Source: Hydrogenobacter sp. (GTDB lineage: Bacteria > Aquificota > Aquificia > Aquificales > Aquificaceae). Taken from it: a stretch of 44,740 bases of DNA. The first letter of the stretch is position 1; the number at the start of each line of letters is the position of its first letter. The stretch is taken from NCBI GenBank assembly GCA_028276405.1, contig JAPYWJ010000008.1, forward strand, positions 1-44,740. Reading direction: 5' to 3'. Position numbers and translations under genes: made by a program. Below the pieces are notes generated by a model. It did not search any database, was not told the origin of the DNA, and worked only from the letters and a program-made list of their open reading frames with translations. This document shows, in pieces, positions 31,182 through 39,717 of the stretch.

Positions 31182-31878
31182 GGGACAAAAGGGCTAAGTA
31201 TTCACGGAGAGCTTTTACAGAATCGTTGAGTACGCTCATTTTAGGCAGTAGGCTGTAAAGATTATACTTCATATCTCTCTTGAAGTCTGTAGGATAAGGT
31301 ATAATGTCAAGTCCTTCTCTTTTAAAAAGTTCTACCGCTCTGGGCATATGGTAGGCGGAGGTGATCAGAATAAGCTTTTTGTAGTTTTTTTGATCACAGA
31401 GATTTTTAACATAGAGGGCATTTTCCAGTGTATCTCTACTTTTGACTTCTGTTAGTATGTCCCTTTTGTCTACACCAAAGTCCAAAAGCAAAGACTTCAT
31501 GATTTCCGCATCGGGAAGATTTTCCGCTCCACCTGAAAGTATTATAGGCAGGTGCGTCTTTTTGTGAAGAGTAAGAGCAGTCAGGAGTCTTTTCATAGAA
31601 TCTTCTTTTAGTATTCCCGTGTTGTAAGACCCTCCTCCTAAGACTACTATAGCATCTGCGTCTATCCTTTCGGGCACGGGAAACTTGTTCTCTAAGGGTG
31701 TTAAAAGGGCATCCTTTACTGGTTCTATGGAAAGCAGGTAAAGGCAAAGAGCACATGTCATAGAAAAATAGTAAGTAAACTTCTTCTTTCTTTCAAAAAA
31801 GCTTATGAGCAAAAAACCCAAGATAAAAAAACCGGGTGGTAGAAAAAGGGAAGAAAGAAGTTTTTTGAGAAAGAACAT
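31156..31878 (-). CDS. YdcF/ElyC-like DUF218 membrane protein
   Basis: 240-residue inner-membrane protein. Two hydrophobic helices at the N-terminus (about 5-55) are followed by a DUF218 domain with DAIVVLGGGSYNTG, a SRDTLENALYVK block and ILITSAYHMPRAVELFKR, the arrangement seen in ElyC/SanA/YdcF proteins, some of which affect envelope or peptidoglycan/undecaprenyl metabolism. The ATG at 31878 overlaps the exbD TGA (TGATG); a GTG just before it is the alternative. It closes the aminotransferase-to-ExbBD unit, consistent with an envelope role. Confidence 0.8.
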   Translation of the reverse strand: MFFLKKLLSSLFLPPGFFILGFLLISFFERKKKFTYYFSMTCALCLYLLSIEPVKDALLTPLENKFPVPERIDADAIVVLGGGSYNTGILKEDSMKRLLTALTLHKKTHLPIILSGGAENLPDAEIMKSLLLDFGVDKRDILTEVKSRDTLENALYVKNLCDQKNYKKLILITSAYHMPRAVELFKREGLDIIPYPTDFKRDMKYNLYSLLPKMSVLNDSVKALREYLALLSLRLPAQLP

Positions 31879-32270
31879 CACCTTCTTGTTCTTGTGGCTA
31901 TGATTACATCCTGAACCTTCTCTTTTTTGGCTATGTCCATGAGTGCAACCACATACTTGTGTAGTGTATCCTCATCCGCTTCTATTACTATGGAACTTGG
32001 TTTTTTGGTTTGTATCTGCCTATCCAACTCATCAAGGCTTATGTTTTTTCCTTCGTAAACATAAGAACCATCTTTGAGAACCTGAACCCTCATAACAGTT
32101 AGCACTTTTTTCTCACCTTCTTGAGCAAAAGGAAGCTTAACAGCAAGAAAGGTCATGGGAGATTGAAAAGCAAGTATTGCTAAAAACAAAAATACCGCAA
32201 GGAGTGTATCTACCAAAGGCACCACATCTATGTAAGCTCTCTCGTCGTAGCTTAACCTTCTCTTTCTCAT
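31878..32270 (-). CDS. exbD: ExbD/TolR-family biopolymer transport protein
   Basis: 130-residue membrane protein that forms a proton-driven motor with ExbB/TolQ. A single N-terminal transmembrane helix (about 13-35) has the conserved proton-relay Asp in DVVPLVDTLLAVFLF; the periplasmic domain ends in VQDVIIATRTRR. Start overlaps the exbB stop (ATGA). Whether it belongs to Tol-Pal or to TonB energisation cannot be told: no tolA, tonB, tolB or pal gene is present here. Confidence 0.9.
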   Translation of the reverse strand: MRKRRLSYDERAYIDVVPLVDTLLAVFLFLAILAFQSPMTFLAVKLPFAQEGEKKVLTVMRVQVLKDGSYVYEGKNISLDELDRQIQTKKPSSIVIEADEDTLHKYVVALMDIAKKEKVQDVIIATRTRR

Positions 32271-32881
32271 TTAAGAACCCTCAGAGTTTCTGCAAGCTCT
32301 TGTTCCATCTTGTCAAGGATGCTATTGCCCATTATCCTAAATATCCAATAAGCGAGCAATGCTGGTATTGCAACAGCTAGTCCTGTGGCTGCGGATATGA
32401 GCGCTTCACTGATACCTGTGGCAAGCAAAGCTATTCCTTGTTCTGTTTGTGCAACTGCGAAAGCGGAAAACACTTTTATAAGACCCGTTATAGTTCCAAA
32501 CAAACCTATTAGAGGAGAAACGCTCGCTATCGTGGAAAGCAAGGCGAGGTTTTTTTCCACCTTAGGAGCCAGTAAAGAAACCTCAAAGTTTAAATCTGAT
32601 AAAAGTAGCCTTTTATCTACTTTGTGCTCTTTATACTCTTCCAACAAGCGATAAAGTATCTGGCTTGCAGGTGAGCTATCCAAGGAAAGCAGCTTTAGAG
32701 CACCCTCTACATCCCCGCTTGCAAGCAAGGATCTCACATCTTTGACGGATTTGGACAGCATGTTTCCTGACCTAATGTTAAAAAGCCGTTCTATGATGAG
32801 AGCCCAAGAGACAAAGGAAAGAAAAACAAGTACATAAACCGCAAATCCTCCCTTCTCAAGCAAGCTAAAAAGAGTCTCCAT
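32267..32881 (-). CDS. exbB: ExbB/TolQ-family proton channel
   Basis: 204-residue membrane protein of the MotA/TolQ/ExbB family. Three transmembrane helices: about 13-30 (FAVYVLVFLSFVSWALIIER), about 115-140 (STIASVSPLIGLFGTITGLI) and about 155-180 (ALISAATGLAVAIPALLAYW). The Thr/Ser-Gly rich motifs of the last two helices are typical. GAGG precedes the ATG, one base after the TPR gene stop. Works with the ExbD next to it, perhaps together with the TPR protein. Confidence 0.92.
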   Translation of the reverse strand: METLFSLLEKGGFAVYVLVFLSFVSWALIIERLFNIRSGNMLSKSVKDVRSLLASGDVEGALKLLSLDSSPASQILYRLLEEYKEHKVDKRLLLSDLNFEVSLLAPKVEKNLALLSTIASVSPLIGLFGTITGLIKVFSAFAVAQTEQGIALLATGISEALISAATGLAVAIPALLAYWIFRIMGNSILDKMEQELAETLRVLK

Positions 32882-32882
32882 C

Positions 32883-35423
32883 TTACCTCACCTCACACTT
32901 AGGTAATTCCTTTCTGAGAGAGTTTATCACACTTAGTTCTTCTTGTGAAGCGGTCTGAAGGTTAGCCTTATCAAGGAGACAAGAAGCATCACGCTTGGCA
33001 TTAAGGTCTATCAGTAGCTTAACAGCTTCTATAAGTGCCTTATTATAGAGGGGAGAATCTTTATGATTTACAGTTATGTCTACTAAGTCCTCTAAAGCCT
33101 TCCTTTTTTCGTTTTCTTTCAGGTAATCAAGTGCTGATAAGTAAAGAGCCTGAGGTCTTACTTGTGGGTCCTTACTGAGCTTGAGATAATCTAGATAGCT
33201 TCTGTCTTTGGATGCCTTGTAAAGCTCTAAAAGATAGGTTTCAAATTCCTGAGTTCTGTATCCCTTTTCCATAAGAGCTTTTGCTAACTTTTGTGCATCT
33301 TGGTCATCTCCTAAGGACATGTATATACCTATTGCTTTGACTTTATCCTCATCTTCACCTTCTGCAAGAAGGTCCGCGATGCTCTTTTTGTCTCCTACTT
33401 GCGTGTAAAACTCTATAAGCTCATCGCGAGCTTGTTTTCTTTCTTGGGTGTTACCTTCCTTATAAACTTTGAAGAGAAGCACTGCCTTCTTTCCGGGGTC
33501 TTTTTCTAAATGTGCTAACTCAAGTATGGCTTTGTATTTGAGTGGACTGTCCATAAGCTCAATAAGTATAGGCTTTGCCTTTTCTTCCTGACCGTTCTTT
33601 ATGTATGTCTTGGCAAGTTGGTATTTGAGCTCATCGGACATGGGAGAGTTAGGATAATTCTTTAGGTAGTTTTCTAGCAGTGTTTCCATCTGTTTGTCCC
33701 CTATCTCCTTACCACCCATACCTATAAGAGAGAGTGTCGCGTACTTAGCATACTCGGAATTGGGGTAATTGCTGAGAACTTGGTAGTAATACTCTTTTGC
33801 AAGTTCAACCTTTCCTTCGTTGTAGAGAGCATCTCCTAATTTTAAAAGAGCCTTAGGTTTTAGCGGGCTATTCTGCGATATGGATTTAAAGTAGTGGGAG
33901 GACTCTGCGTACTTGCCTTCCAAGAAGTAAGACAGTCCTATAAGATACAGTTCCTCGTCTGTATCTTCAGTTAAAAAGCTTCTTGCTAACTTGGTGTCTC
34001 CCAGAAAGAGCGCAGCTTTGGCTTTGAGGAGCCTTTCTTTTAGAGAATTCCTCTTTTGGAGCACTTGTATCACTCGATCGTAATCTTTCATATTAAAGTA
34101 AGCCAAGGCTTTATAGTAGGGGTCATCAAGGTACATTACCGCCTTAGCCCAGTCACCTCTTTTGAAGTAAAACCAGCCTGTGTACTCTCTATAAAGGTCT
34201 GGATATCTTTCCCTTATCTCATCTAAAATGGGTTCTAAACCTTTGTCAGACCAATACGCACTTTCCAAATACCACTGATACTCCTCTCTGTTTTTTCTAG
34301 TTTTTTGCTTTAAAAGCTCGTAAGCTTTTGTGTATTCTCCTAGCTTTATGTAGGAGTACACCGCGTAAAGCACATTTCCCGATTCCAAGAAGTTATAAAG
34401 AGCAAGTCTGTAATCTCCCGAGTTATACGCTATAATGCCTGCCCGATCAAGAAAGCGCTTATCACCTGTGATGGAATAAGTCAATCTGGAGAGTAGCACA
34501 TTCCTTGAGGATATGATGCTGTAAAGATTTTCTGAAAGGGATGAGTTCATAGTTTCCAGTATGCTTGCATAAGATAAAGCGCTCTTGTTGTCTCCCCTTT
34601 CTGTGGAAATAACCCCAAGGTAGTAAAGAGCTATGTCTCTATAAGGTTTTGTAGGGGCTGAGTATTCTTTGAATATTTCTTCTGCTTGCAAGACTTTACC
34701 CATCTTATAGAGTACTATAGCTTTTCTTAGCTTTAGGCTGTTTGTGTATTTGTTTCCTTCTTTGCCTTGGTAAAACTCAAGCACATACTGGCAGTATTCT
34801 TGGAAAACTGCGTTTGCGCAGTAAGGCTTTGACATATTGCCAGACTTAATGTTAGCTACAGCTTCCCACATGGGGTCTGTGTTCTGAGGAACTTTGCCAG
34901 TGAGTTTAAAGCTAAGAGCATAGTAGGACTCACAGCTTGCCTTTTGGTATATATGCGAGTACCTACAGGAATCATTAAAAAGTTCTAAGGCTTTTTCCTC
35001 TTTTCCTTCTCTAGCGTAAATAACACCAAGAACATACTCAGCCATAGGTTTAAAGGGTGATGGCATAAGGACAACCTTAGAAAGCTCTTCTTCAGCAGGT
35101 CCGTATTTGCCCTCAAGGTAATAGTCCACGCCTAATCTGTAAGATATACGGTCTTTTGGCTCTCCACAGCTTATGCCACTTTCTTCTTTTAGCGGTTTTA
35201 TCTGAGTCTGTTCCAGCTTATCTGGAGGTTCTAAAAGCCTATAGCTCAGGTCCATAGGTTTATCTTCTTGAACTTGTAAAGTTTCCGGAGGTAGGAGTTT
35301 GGGTTTTTCTTCTGTAGACTTGCCTATTAACTGAACGCTCACATCAAACTCTTTCTTTATGTCTGCCGACACAAGGAAAAGTCCACACAAAAAAAGACTA
35401 AATAGCTTTATGAGCTTCCACAT
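32883..35423 (-). CDS. Large exported TPR-repeat protein
   Basis: 846-residue protein with a signal peptide (KLIKLFSLFLCGLFLVSA). After a 75-residue spacer, nearly the whole protein is helical tandem repeats: several read as tetratricopeptide repeats (for example YRLGVDYYLEGKYGPAEEEL, YYLGVISTERGDNKSALSYA, LLKLGDALYNEGKVELAKEY and YYQVLSNYPNSEYAK). This suggests a periplasmic or outer-membrane scaffold such as those that assist Tol/Pal, pili, or outer-membrane assembly. AGGAGATC precedes the ATG by 5 bases inside pspA. It lies one base before exbB, so a shared machine with the ExbBD motor is likely. I cannot name an ortholog. Confidence 0.85.
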   Translation of the reverse strand: MWKLIKLFSLFLCGLFLVSADIKKEFDVSVQLIGKSTEEKPKLLPPETLQVQEDKPMDLSYRLLEPPDKLEQTQIKPLKEESGISCGEPKDRISYRLGVDYYLEGKYGPAEEELSKVVLMPSPFKPMAEYVLGVIYAREGKEEKALELFNDSCRYSHIYQKASCESYYALSFKLTGKVPQNTDPMWEAVANIKSGNMSKPYCANAVFQEYCQYVLEFYQGKEGNKYTNSLKLRKAIVLYKMGKVLQAEEIFKEYSAPTKPYRDIALYYLGVISTERGDNKSALSYASILETMNSSLSENLYSIISSRNVLLSRLTYSITGDKRFLDRAGIIAYNSGDYRLALYNFLESGNVLYAVYSYIKLGEYTKAYELLKQKTRKNREEYQWYLESAYWSDKGLEPILDEIRERYPDLYREYTGWFYFKRGDWAKAVMYLDDPYYKALAYFNMKDYDRVIQVLQKRNSLKERLLKAKAALFLGDTKLARSFLTEDTDEELYLIGLSYFLEGKYAESSHYFKSISQNSPLKPKALLKLGDALYNEGKVELAKEYYYQVLSNYPNSEYAKYATLSLIGMGGKEIGDKQMETLLENYLKNYPNSPMSDELKYQLAKTYIKNGQEEKAKPILIELMDSPLKYKAILELAHLEKDPGKKAVLLFKVYKEGNTQERKQARDELIEFYTQVGDKKSIADLLAEGEDEDKVKAIGIYMSLGDDQDAQKLAKALMEKGYRTQEFETYLLELYKASKDRSYLDYLKLSKDPQVRPQALYLSALDYLKENEKRKALEDLVDITVNHKDSPLYNKALIEAVKLLIDLNAKRDASCLLDKANLQTASQEELSVINSLRKELPKCEVR

Positions 35424-36033
35424 ACAGATCTCCTAAGTGGCATGTGATGTTAAGCTTTAGTATAACATTCCTGTGCTCTTCCATGTGTACTACTGAATAG
35501 CTTGCGTTATCACAGCCAAAGCTCCAAAACTTAGAAAGGTCCACACCTAAAAGGGCACAGTACATGGCACGCATGGGAACAGTATGAGATACCGCAACCA
35601 CTGTCTGATCTCTGTGCCTTTCTTTTATATCATCAAGGAACTCCCTTACCCTGCTAAAAACAGACCTAAGGCTCTCCCCTTTTGGAAACTCCACCTTATG
35701 AGGCTCTTCAATCCACCTTCTGAAATCTTCTGGGTACTTTTCCATCACCTCTTCCACAAGCATACCAGACCAAATACCGTGATCTATCTCTATTATTCTA
35801 TCCTCTTTTACAACATCAATACCCTTTACCTTAGCTATCTCCAAAGCAGTTGTGTAGGTTCTTTTCAGAGGCGAAGAGTAGATAACATCTATGCGTTCTT
35901 TTGAAAGTTCTTGAGCAAGGAGTTTAGCTTGTTGTTTACCTCTCTCAGATAGATGAGGGTCAAGAAGTCCTTGATACCTTCCTATAGGATTCCACTCACT
36001 TTCTGCGTGGCGCACAAGGATCAACTTTACCAT
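35398..36033 (-). CDS. pspA: Metal-independent phosphoserine phosphatase (histidine phosphatase family)
   Basis: 211-residue enzyme of the phosphoglycerate-mutase-like histidine phosphatase family. The catalytic RHA/G motif is LVRHAESEWN (R8, H9), with the acid/base region IEIDHGIWSG and the second His in VSHTVPMRAM. From memory it is nearly identical to PspA (iPSP1) of Hydrogenobacter thermophilus, which is a phosphoserine phosphatase rather than a mutase; that is the basis of the call. It overlaps the aminotransferase by 7 bases, which fits serine synthesis. It overlaps the TPR gene by 26 bases. Confidence 0.88.
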   Translation of the reverse strand: MVKLILVRHAESEWNPIGRYQGLLDPHLSERGKQQAKLLAQELSKERIDVIYSSPLKRTYTTALEIAKVKGIDVVKEDRIIEIDHGIWSGMLVEEVMEKYPEDFRRWIEEPHKVEFPKGESLRSVFSRVREFLDDIKERHRDQTVVAVSHTVPMRAMYCALLGVDLSKFWSFGCDNASYSVVHMEEHRNVILKLNITCHLGDLYVEAHKAI

Positions 36034-37148
36034 AATCCGGATTCCATCAAAGCCTGCGAGTATTCAGCTACAGCACTACCCAATTGCACACTGTAGCTCA
36101 GTCTTTTAAGCGCTACCTCCAAAATACCTATAAGCATAAGTCCGTCCTTATCGCTCACACCCATGTGAGAGATCCTGAATATCTTTCCTTTAAGATGGTC
36201 TTGTCCACCTGCTACCCTTATACCATGTTTTAAAAGTTCTTTGCGTATCTTTTCCGCATCTTGGCTTTTTACCGCTGTCAGGGATATGGATGGTCTCTCG
36301 GGGAAAATATCCAGACCTAATTTCTTTATGGCTCTTCTTGTACCTTCTGATATAGCCCTGTAGCGCTTCTCCACCTTGTCCATACCTTCTTCCAAAAGTA
36401 TGGAAAGGGATTCCTTTAAGCCTAATATAAGGCTTATGGCTGGTGTCCATGCGGTTTGACCTTCTTTCTGTTTGCTTAGTTCTCTCTTTATGTCAAAATA
36501 AAAGGCTCTATCCCTTAACCTGTCCTGTGCTTTCTGAGAAAACCACAAAAGGGAAAGTCCTGGAGGTAGCATAAAAGCCTTCTGAGAACCACCCACCAGC
36601 ACATCAATACCTATAGAAGGTTTTATGTGATAAACTCCGAGCGCTGTTATAGCGTCGGCAACCAAAAGGGCATCGCTTTCTTTACATACTTGCGCTATTT
36701 CCTCCACAGGATGGTAACTACCCGTAGATGTTTCAGATACCTGAAGCAAAACTCCCATACAGTCGGGATGTTTTTTGAGAAAATCTCTTATTAGTTCAGG
36801 GTCTGCGGACTTTCCCCATTCTATGCTGTACTCTATAACATTTAATTTCCAATGTTTGGCAAGCAAAAGCCACCTTTCACCAAACTTTCCAGCGTTGACT
36901 ACTAAGACCTTTTGTCCCTCTTCAAAGAAGTTCAGAATTGCTGATTCCATAGCACCTGTGCCAGAGGAGGAAAAAAGCACCAAATTGTCAGAAGAGTCCT
37001 CTAAAAGCCTTTTTATCAGCTCTCTTACTTCCAAAAATATCCGCCTGAACTCTTCTGTCCTGTGGTGAATCATCTGCCTACCGAGGACTTCTCTAACCCT
37101 ATCTGGAATTTCAACGGGACCGGGTGTGAAAAGCCTTTCTTGATACAT
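36027..37148 (-). CDS. Class V PLP-dependent aminotransferase (alanine/serine-glyoxylate type)
   Basis: 373-residue fold-type I aminotransferase. PLP lysine K190 in VGGSQKAFMLPPG, the pyridine-binding D165 in LLVADAITALG, and the N-terminal LFTPGPVEIPDRV with MIHHRTEEF are typical of the serine-glyoxylate/alanine-glyoxylate group, often misnamed soluble hydrogenase subunit. Because the next gene is a phosphoserine phosphatase, a role as phosphoserine or serine-linked aminotransferase is a good inference but unproven. A TAAAAT on the minus strand lies 8 bases before the ATG and no Shine-Dalgarno is present. Confidence 0.88.
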   Translation of the reverse strand: MYQERLFTPGPVEIPDRVREVLGRQMIHHRTEEFRRIFLEVRELIKRLLEDSSDNLVLFSSSGTGAMESAILNFFEEGQKVLVVNAGKFGERWLLLAKHWKLNVIEYSIEWGKSADPELIRDFLKKHPDCMGVLLQVSETSTGSYHPVEEIAQVCKESDALLVADAITALGVYHIKPSIGIDVLVGGSQKAFMLPPGLSLLWFSQKAQDRLRDRAFYFDIKRELSKQKEGQTAWTPAISLILGLKESLSILLEEGMDKVEKRYRAISEGTRRAIKKLGLDIFPERPSISLTAVKSQDAEKIRKELLKHGIRVAGGQDHLKGKIFRISHMGVSDKDGLMLIGILEVALKRLSYSVQLGSAVAEYSQALMESGLW

Positions 37149-37155
37149 GTTAAAC

Positions 37156-37162
37156 TATTTTA
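37156..37162. promoter_or_regulatory. Shared symmetric -10 element between aminotransferase and EamA genes
   Basis: TATTTTA reads TATTTT on the plus strand (37156-37161) and TAAAAT on the minus strand (37157-37162). Predicted start points 7 bases past each hexamer are 37168 (plus) and 37150 (minus), 18 bases apart, giving leaders of 0 and 2 bases. No strong -35 is visible. Confidence 0.5.
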
Positions 37163-37167
37163 TCTCA

Positions 37168-38001
37168 ATGTTAGGTCTTTTGCTTGCTTTCTTATCTTCT
37201 TTCTTTTGGGCTACTAATGACCTTATTACTAAAAAGCTCATACATAGGGGTTTTGACGAATATCTACTGCTATGGATAAGATTTCCCGTGTCTTCTTTGC
37301 TTTTACTACCCTTTGGTCTGCTTTTTTGGGATTTAGATGCCTTTGTCTTACTCAGCACTTTTCTTTGGCTTCCTGTGGAGGTCATGGCTGGTGTGTTTTT
37401 TGTAAAAGCACTAAAGTACGCTCCTCTTTCTGTAGCCATGTCTTTTTATTCTTTTATGCCCTTCTTTTCTGCCCTCTTTGGCTTCTTACTCTTGAAAGAG
37501 ACACCCAGCTTTTTAGGATTTCTTGGTATGTTTCTTATGGCAATAGGAGCTTTGCTCTTGACTGGCTTTTCTCCTGCAGAGTTTTTTAGGAAAAATGTAG
37601 GCAGTCTTTACATGATCATTTCCACATCGCTTTTTGGTTTTAACACGGTTCTTGGTAAGTTAGTGGTTATAAACAGCAACCCCTTCTTTTTCAGCTGGTA
37701 CTACACCTTTTGTATGTCTTTTGGTACTCTACTTTTGGTAGATAGGCACCATATAATCAGAGGAGAGAGTTACAAGGACAAAAGATTTGTTGTCTTAGGC
37801 GTATTTTTTGCTTTGGGGACCTTACTTTATAACTCAGCCCTTCTTTACGCTCCTGTATCTTATGTAGCAGCCATAGAGAGGGTTTCTCTACTTCTTAGTA
37901 TGGTTTATTCCAGGATCTTTCTGGGGGAAACTGTCAGTCATCTGCTTCCGGGTGCTTCCTTTATGCTTATAGGTTCATTGCTTCTGAGTATGAGTCTCTA
38001 A
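37168..38001 (+). CDS. EamA/DMT-superfamily transporter
   Basis: 277-residue inner-membrane protein with about ten transmembrane helices in two EamA halves (start MLGLLLAFLSSFFWATNDLI, second half from LYMIISTSLFGFNTVLGKL). The family includes exporters of amino acids and metabolites; substrate unknown. I chose ATG 37168 over 37147 because the latter overlaps the divergent start codon and the added seven residues are outside the family-like first helix. The 3' end overlaps the convergent gamma carbonic anhydrase gene by 27 bases. Confidence 0.85.
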   Translation: MLGLLLAFLSSFFWATNDLITKKLIHRGFDEYLLLWIRFPVSSLLLLPFGLLFWDLDAFVLLSTFLWLPVEVMAGVFFVKALKYAPLSVAMSFYSFMPFFSALFGFLLLKETPSFLGFLGMFLMAIGALLLTGFSPAEFFRKNVGSLYMIISTSLFGFNTVLGKLVVINSNPFFFSWYYTFCMSFGTLLLVDRHHIIRGESYKDKRFVVLGVFFALGTLLYNSALLYAPVSYVAAIERVSLLLSMVYSRIFLGETVSHLLPGASFMLIGSLLLSMSL

Positions 38002-38505
38002 GTGTGAGTTTTTATAGGCTACATAGTTCTTTGATGACTCCTCTATAAGCCTTATCTCCTCCGGCTTTAGGTCTCTGACTATCTTAGCAGGAAGTCCTGC
38101 CACGAGCACTCCCGATGGTACTTTTTTCCCCGGTGTTAAAAGCGCGCCAGCTCCTATGATCACATAATCCTCTACCTGTACACCATCCATAACTACCGCT
38201 CCCATTCCTACAAGAATACGGTTTTTAAGCACGCATCCGTGCAAAACCACTCTATGTCCTACGGTGACATCATCACCTATTATTGTAGGATATCTTTCAC
38301 GAGTTACATGCACCACACAGTTGTCTTGTATGTTAGTCCTTTTGCCTATTCTTATGTAATTGACATCTCCTCTTATGACAGTACCATACCATACAGAAGA
38401 GTCCTCACCTATTTCCACATCCCCTATCACAACTGCGTTTTCTGAAAGATAGACGGTGGGATGTATGCGCGGATGTATACCCCCGTATGGCTTCACAAGG
38501 GCCAC
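37975..38505 (-). CDS. Gamma-class carbonic anhydrase-like hexapeptide protein
   Basis: 176-residue left-handed beta-helix protein with hexapeptide repeats (ENAVVIGDVEIGEDSSVWYG, TVIRGDVNYIRIGKRTNIQD). Three His that fit the zinc site of gamma carbonic anhydrases are present in CVVHVT and VTVGHRVVLHGC; the glutamates of the archaeal prototype are not obvious, so activity is uncertain. I chose the GTG at 38505 because GGAGG lies 6 bases upstream and the resulting N-terminus (ALVKPYGGIHPRIHPT) matches the family; longer starts at 38526 or 38520 would overlap pgk. It lies one base after the pgk stop. A role in bicarbonate supply to carbon fixation is conceivable. Confidence 0.82.
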   Translation of the reverse strand: MALVKPYGGIHPRIHPTVYLSENAVVIGDVEIGEDSSVWYGTVIRGDVNYIRIGKRTNIQDNCVVHVTRERYPTIIGDDVTVGHRVVLHGCVLKNRILVGMGAVVMDGVQVEDYVIIGAGALLTPGKKVPSGVLVAGLPAKIVRDLKPEEIRLIEESSKNYVAYKNSHLETHTQKQ

Positions 38506-38506
38506 A

Positions 38507-39703
38507 TTAGTCCTCCACATTGTCAAGCACTTCTATACATGGAAGAGTATTACCTTCAAGAAGTTCCAGAAAGGCACCACCACCCGTTGAGACAAAATCT
38601 ATGGAGTTATAAACCCCAGCTCTGTGTATGGCGTGATCTGTATCTCCACCACCTGCAATGGTAAGAGCGGAGGAATTAGCAAGGAGTTTAGCAGTCTCGT
38701 AGGTACCATCTTCAAACCTGTCAAACTCAAAAGCACCCATAGGACCGTTCCATATTATGGTCTGAGCGTCAGAGATTATTTCTCTAAGCAGAGATACGGA
38801 CACGGGACCTATATCAAGCCCCATCCATCCTTGAGGTATTTCCTGCCAAGGCACGAGCTTTGTGGGAGTGCTTTCTGAGAGCTCCCTACCCAACACAAAA
38901 TCAACGGGAAGATAAAACTTCACTCCCAGCTTTTTGGCAACTTCCATTATGTCTCTTGCTGTCTGTATAAAACTTTCTTCCACTATGGAACTTCCCACTT
39001 CGTACCCCATAGCCTTTATAAAAGTAAAAGCCATGGCACCACCTACGAATATCTTGTCCACTCTTTTGAGCAGGTTCTTTATTATACCTATTTTGGAAGA
39101 TACCTTTACACCTCCCAGCAGGGCAACCACAGGCCTTTGGGGATTTACCATAGCTTTTTCAAAGTAAGATATTTCCTTTTCAAGGAGAAAACCCATAACC
39201 GCAGGCTTGAGAATTTTAGGTACCGTGTAAACAGAAGCGTGTTTTCTATGGCATGCGCCAAAGGCATCGCTCACATAAACCTCTCCTAAACTTGCAAGTT
39301 CTCTGGCAAAGTTCTCGTCGTTTTCCTCTTCTTCCTTATGAAACCTTAGGTTTTCAAGGAGCAAAACATCTCCTTCCTTCATTTTATCCACTAATGCTTT
39401 TACACCAGGACCTACGCAGTCCTCAGCCATTATCACATCCTTGTTTAAGTATCTTGAGAGCCTTTTGGCAACAGGAAGTAAGCTGTACTTCTGGTCTTTT
39501 CCCTTAGGTCTTCCCAGATGCGACATGAGTATTACCTTAGCCTTTGCGTCTAGCAGATACTCAATGGTAGGAAGAGATGCCTTTATCCTCGTATCATCTT
39601 CTATGTTCCCCTGCTGGTCTATAGGCACATTGAAATCAACCCTGACAAGCACTTTTTTACCAGAAATATTTATATCTCTTAGTTTCCTCTTCCTGAGCAC
39701 CAT
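38507..39703 (-). CDS. pgk: Phosphoglycerate kinase
   Basis: 398-residue enzyme that interconverts 3-phosphoglycerate and 1,3-bisphosphoglycerate in gluconeogenesis/glycolysis. Motifs: VRVDFNVP (substrate Asp/Asn), LSHLGRPKG, MEDCVGP-like block, GGAKV-type GGVKVSSKIGII, NGPMGAFEF and GGGDTDHAI for nucleotide binding. Length normal. It follows the 111-residue gene by 14 bases, with AAGGA just before the ATG. In an autotroph its main flux is gluconeogenic, from reductive TCA products to hexoses. Confidence 0.97.
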   Translation of the reverse strand: MVLRKRKLRDINISGKKVLVRVDFNVPIDQQGNIEDDTRIKASLPTIEYLLDAKAKVILMSHLGRPKGKDQKYSLLPVAKRLSRYLNKDVIMAEDCVGPGVKALVDKMKEGDVLLLENLRFHKEEEENDENFARELASLGEVYVSDAFGACHRKHASVYTVPKILKPAVMGFLLEKEISYFEKAMVNPQRPVVALLGGVKVSSKIGIIKNLLKRVDKIFVGGAMAFTFIKAMGYEVGSSIVEESFIQTARDIMEVAKKLGVKFYLPVDFVLGRELSESTPTKLVPWQEIPQGWMGLDIGPVSVSLLREIISDAQTIIWNGPMGAFEFDRFEDGTYETAKLLANSSALTIAGGGDTDHAIHRAGVYNSIDFVSTGGGAFLELLEGNTLPCIEVLDNVED

Positions 39704-39717
39704 CTATCCTTACCCTA

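Noticed and set aside
38506-38526. Longer starts (TTG 38526, ATG 38520) for the gamma carbonic anhydrase
   Set aside because: GGAGG is 6 bases before the GTG at 38505, which also removes the overlap with pgk and fits the family N-terminus.
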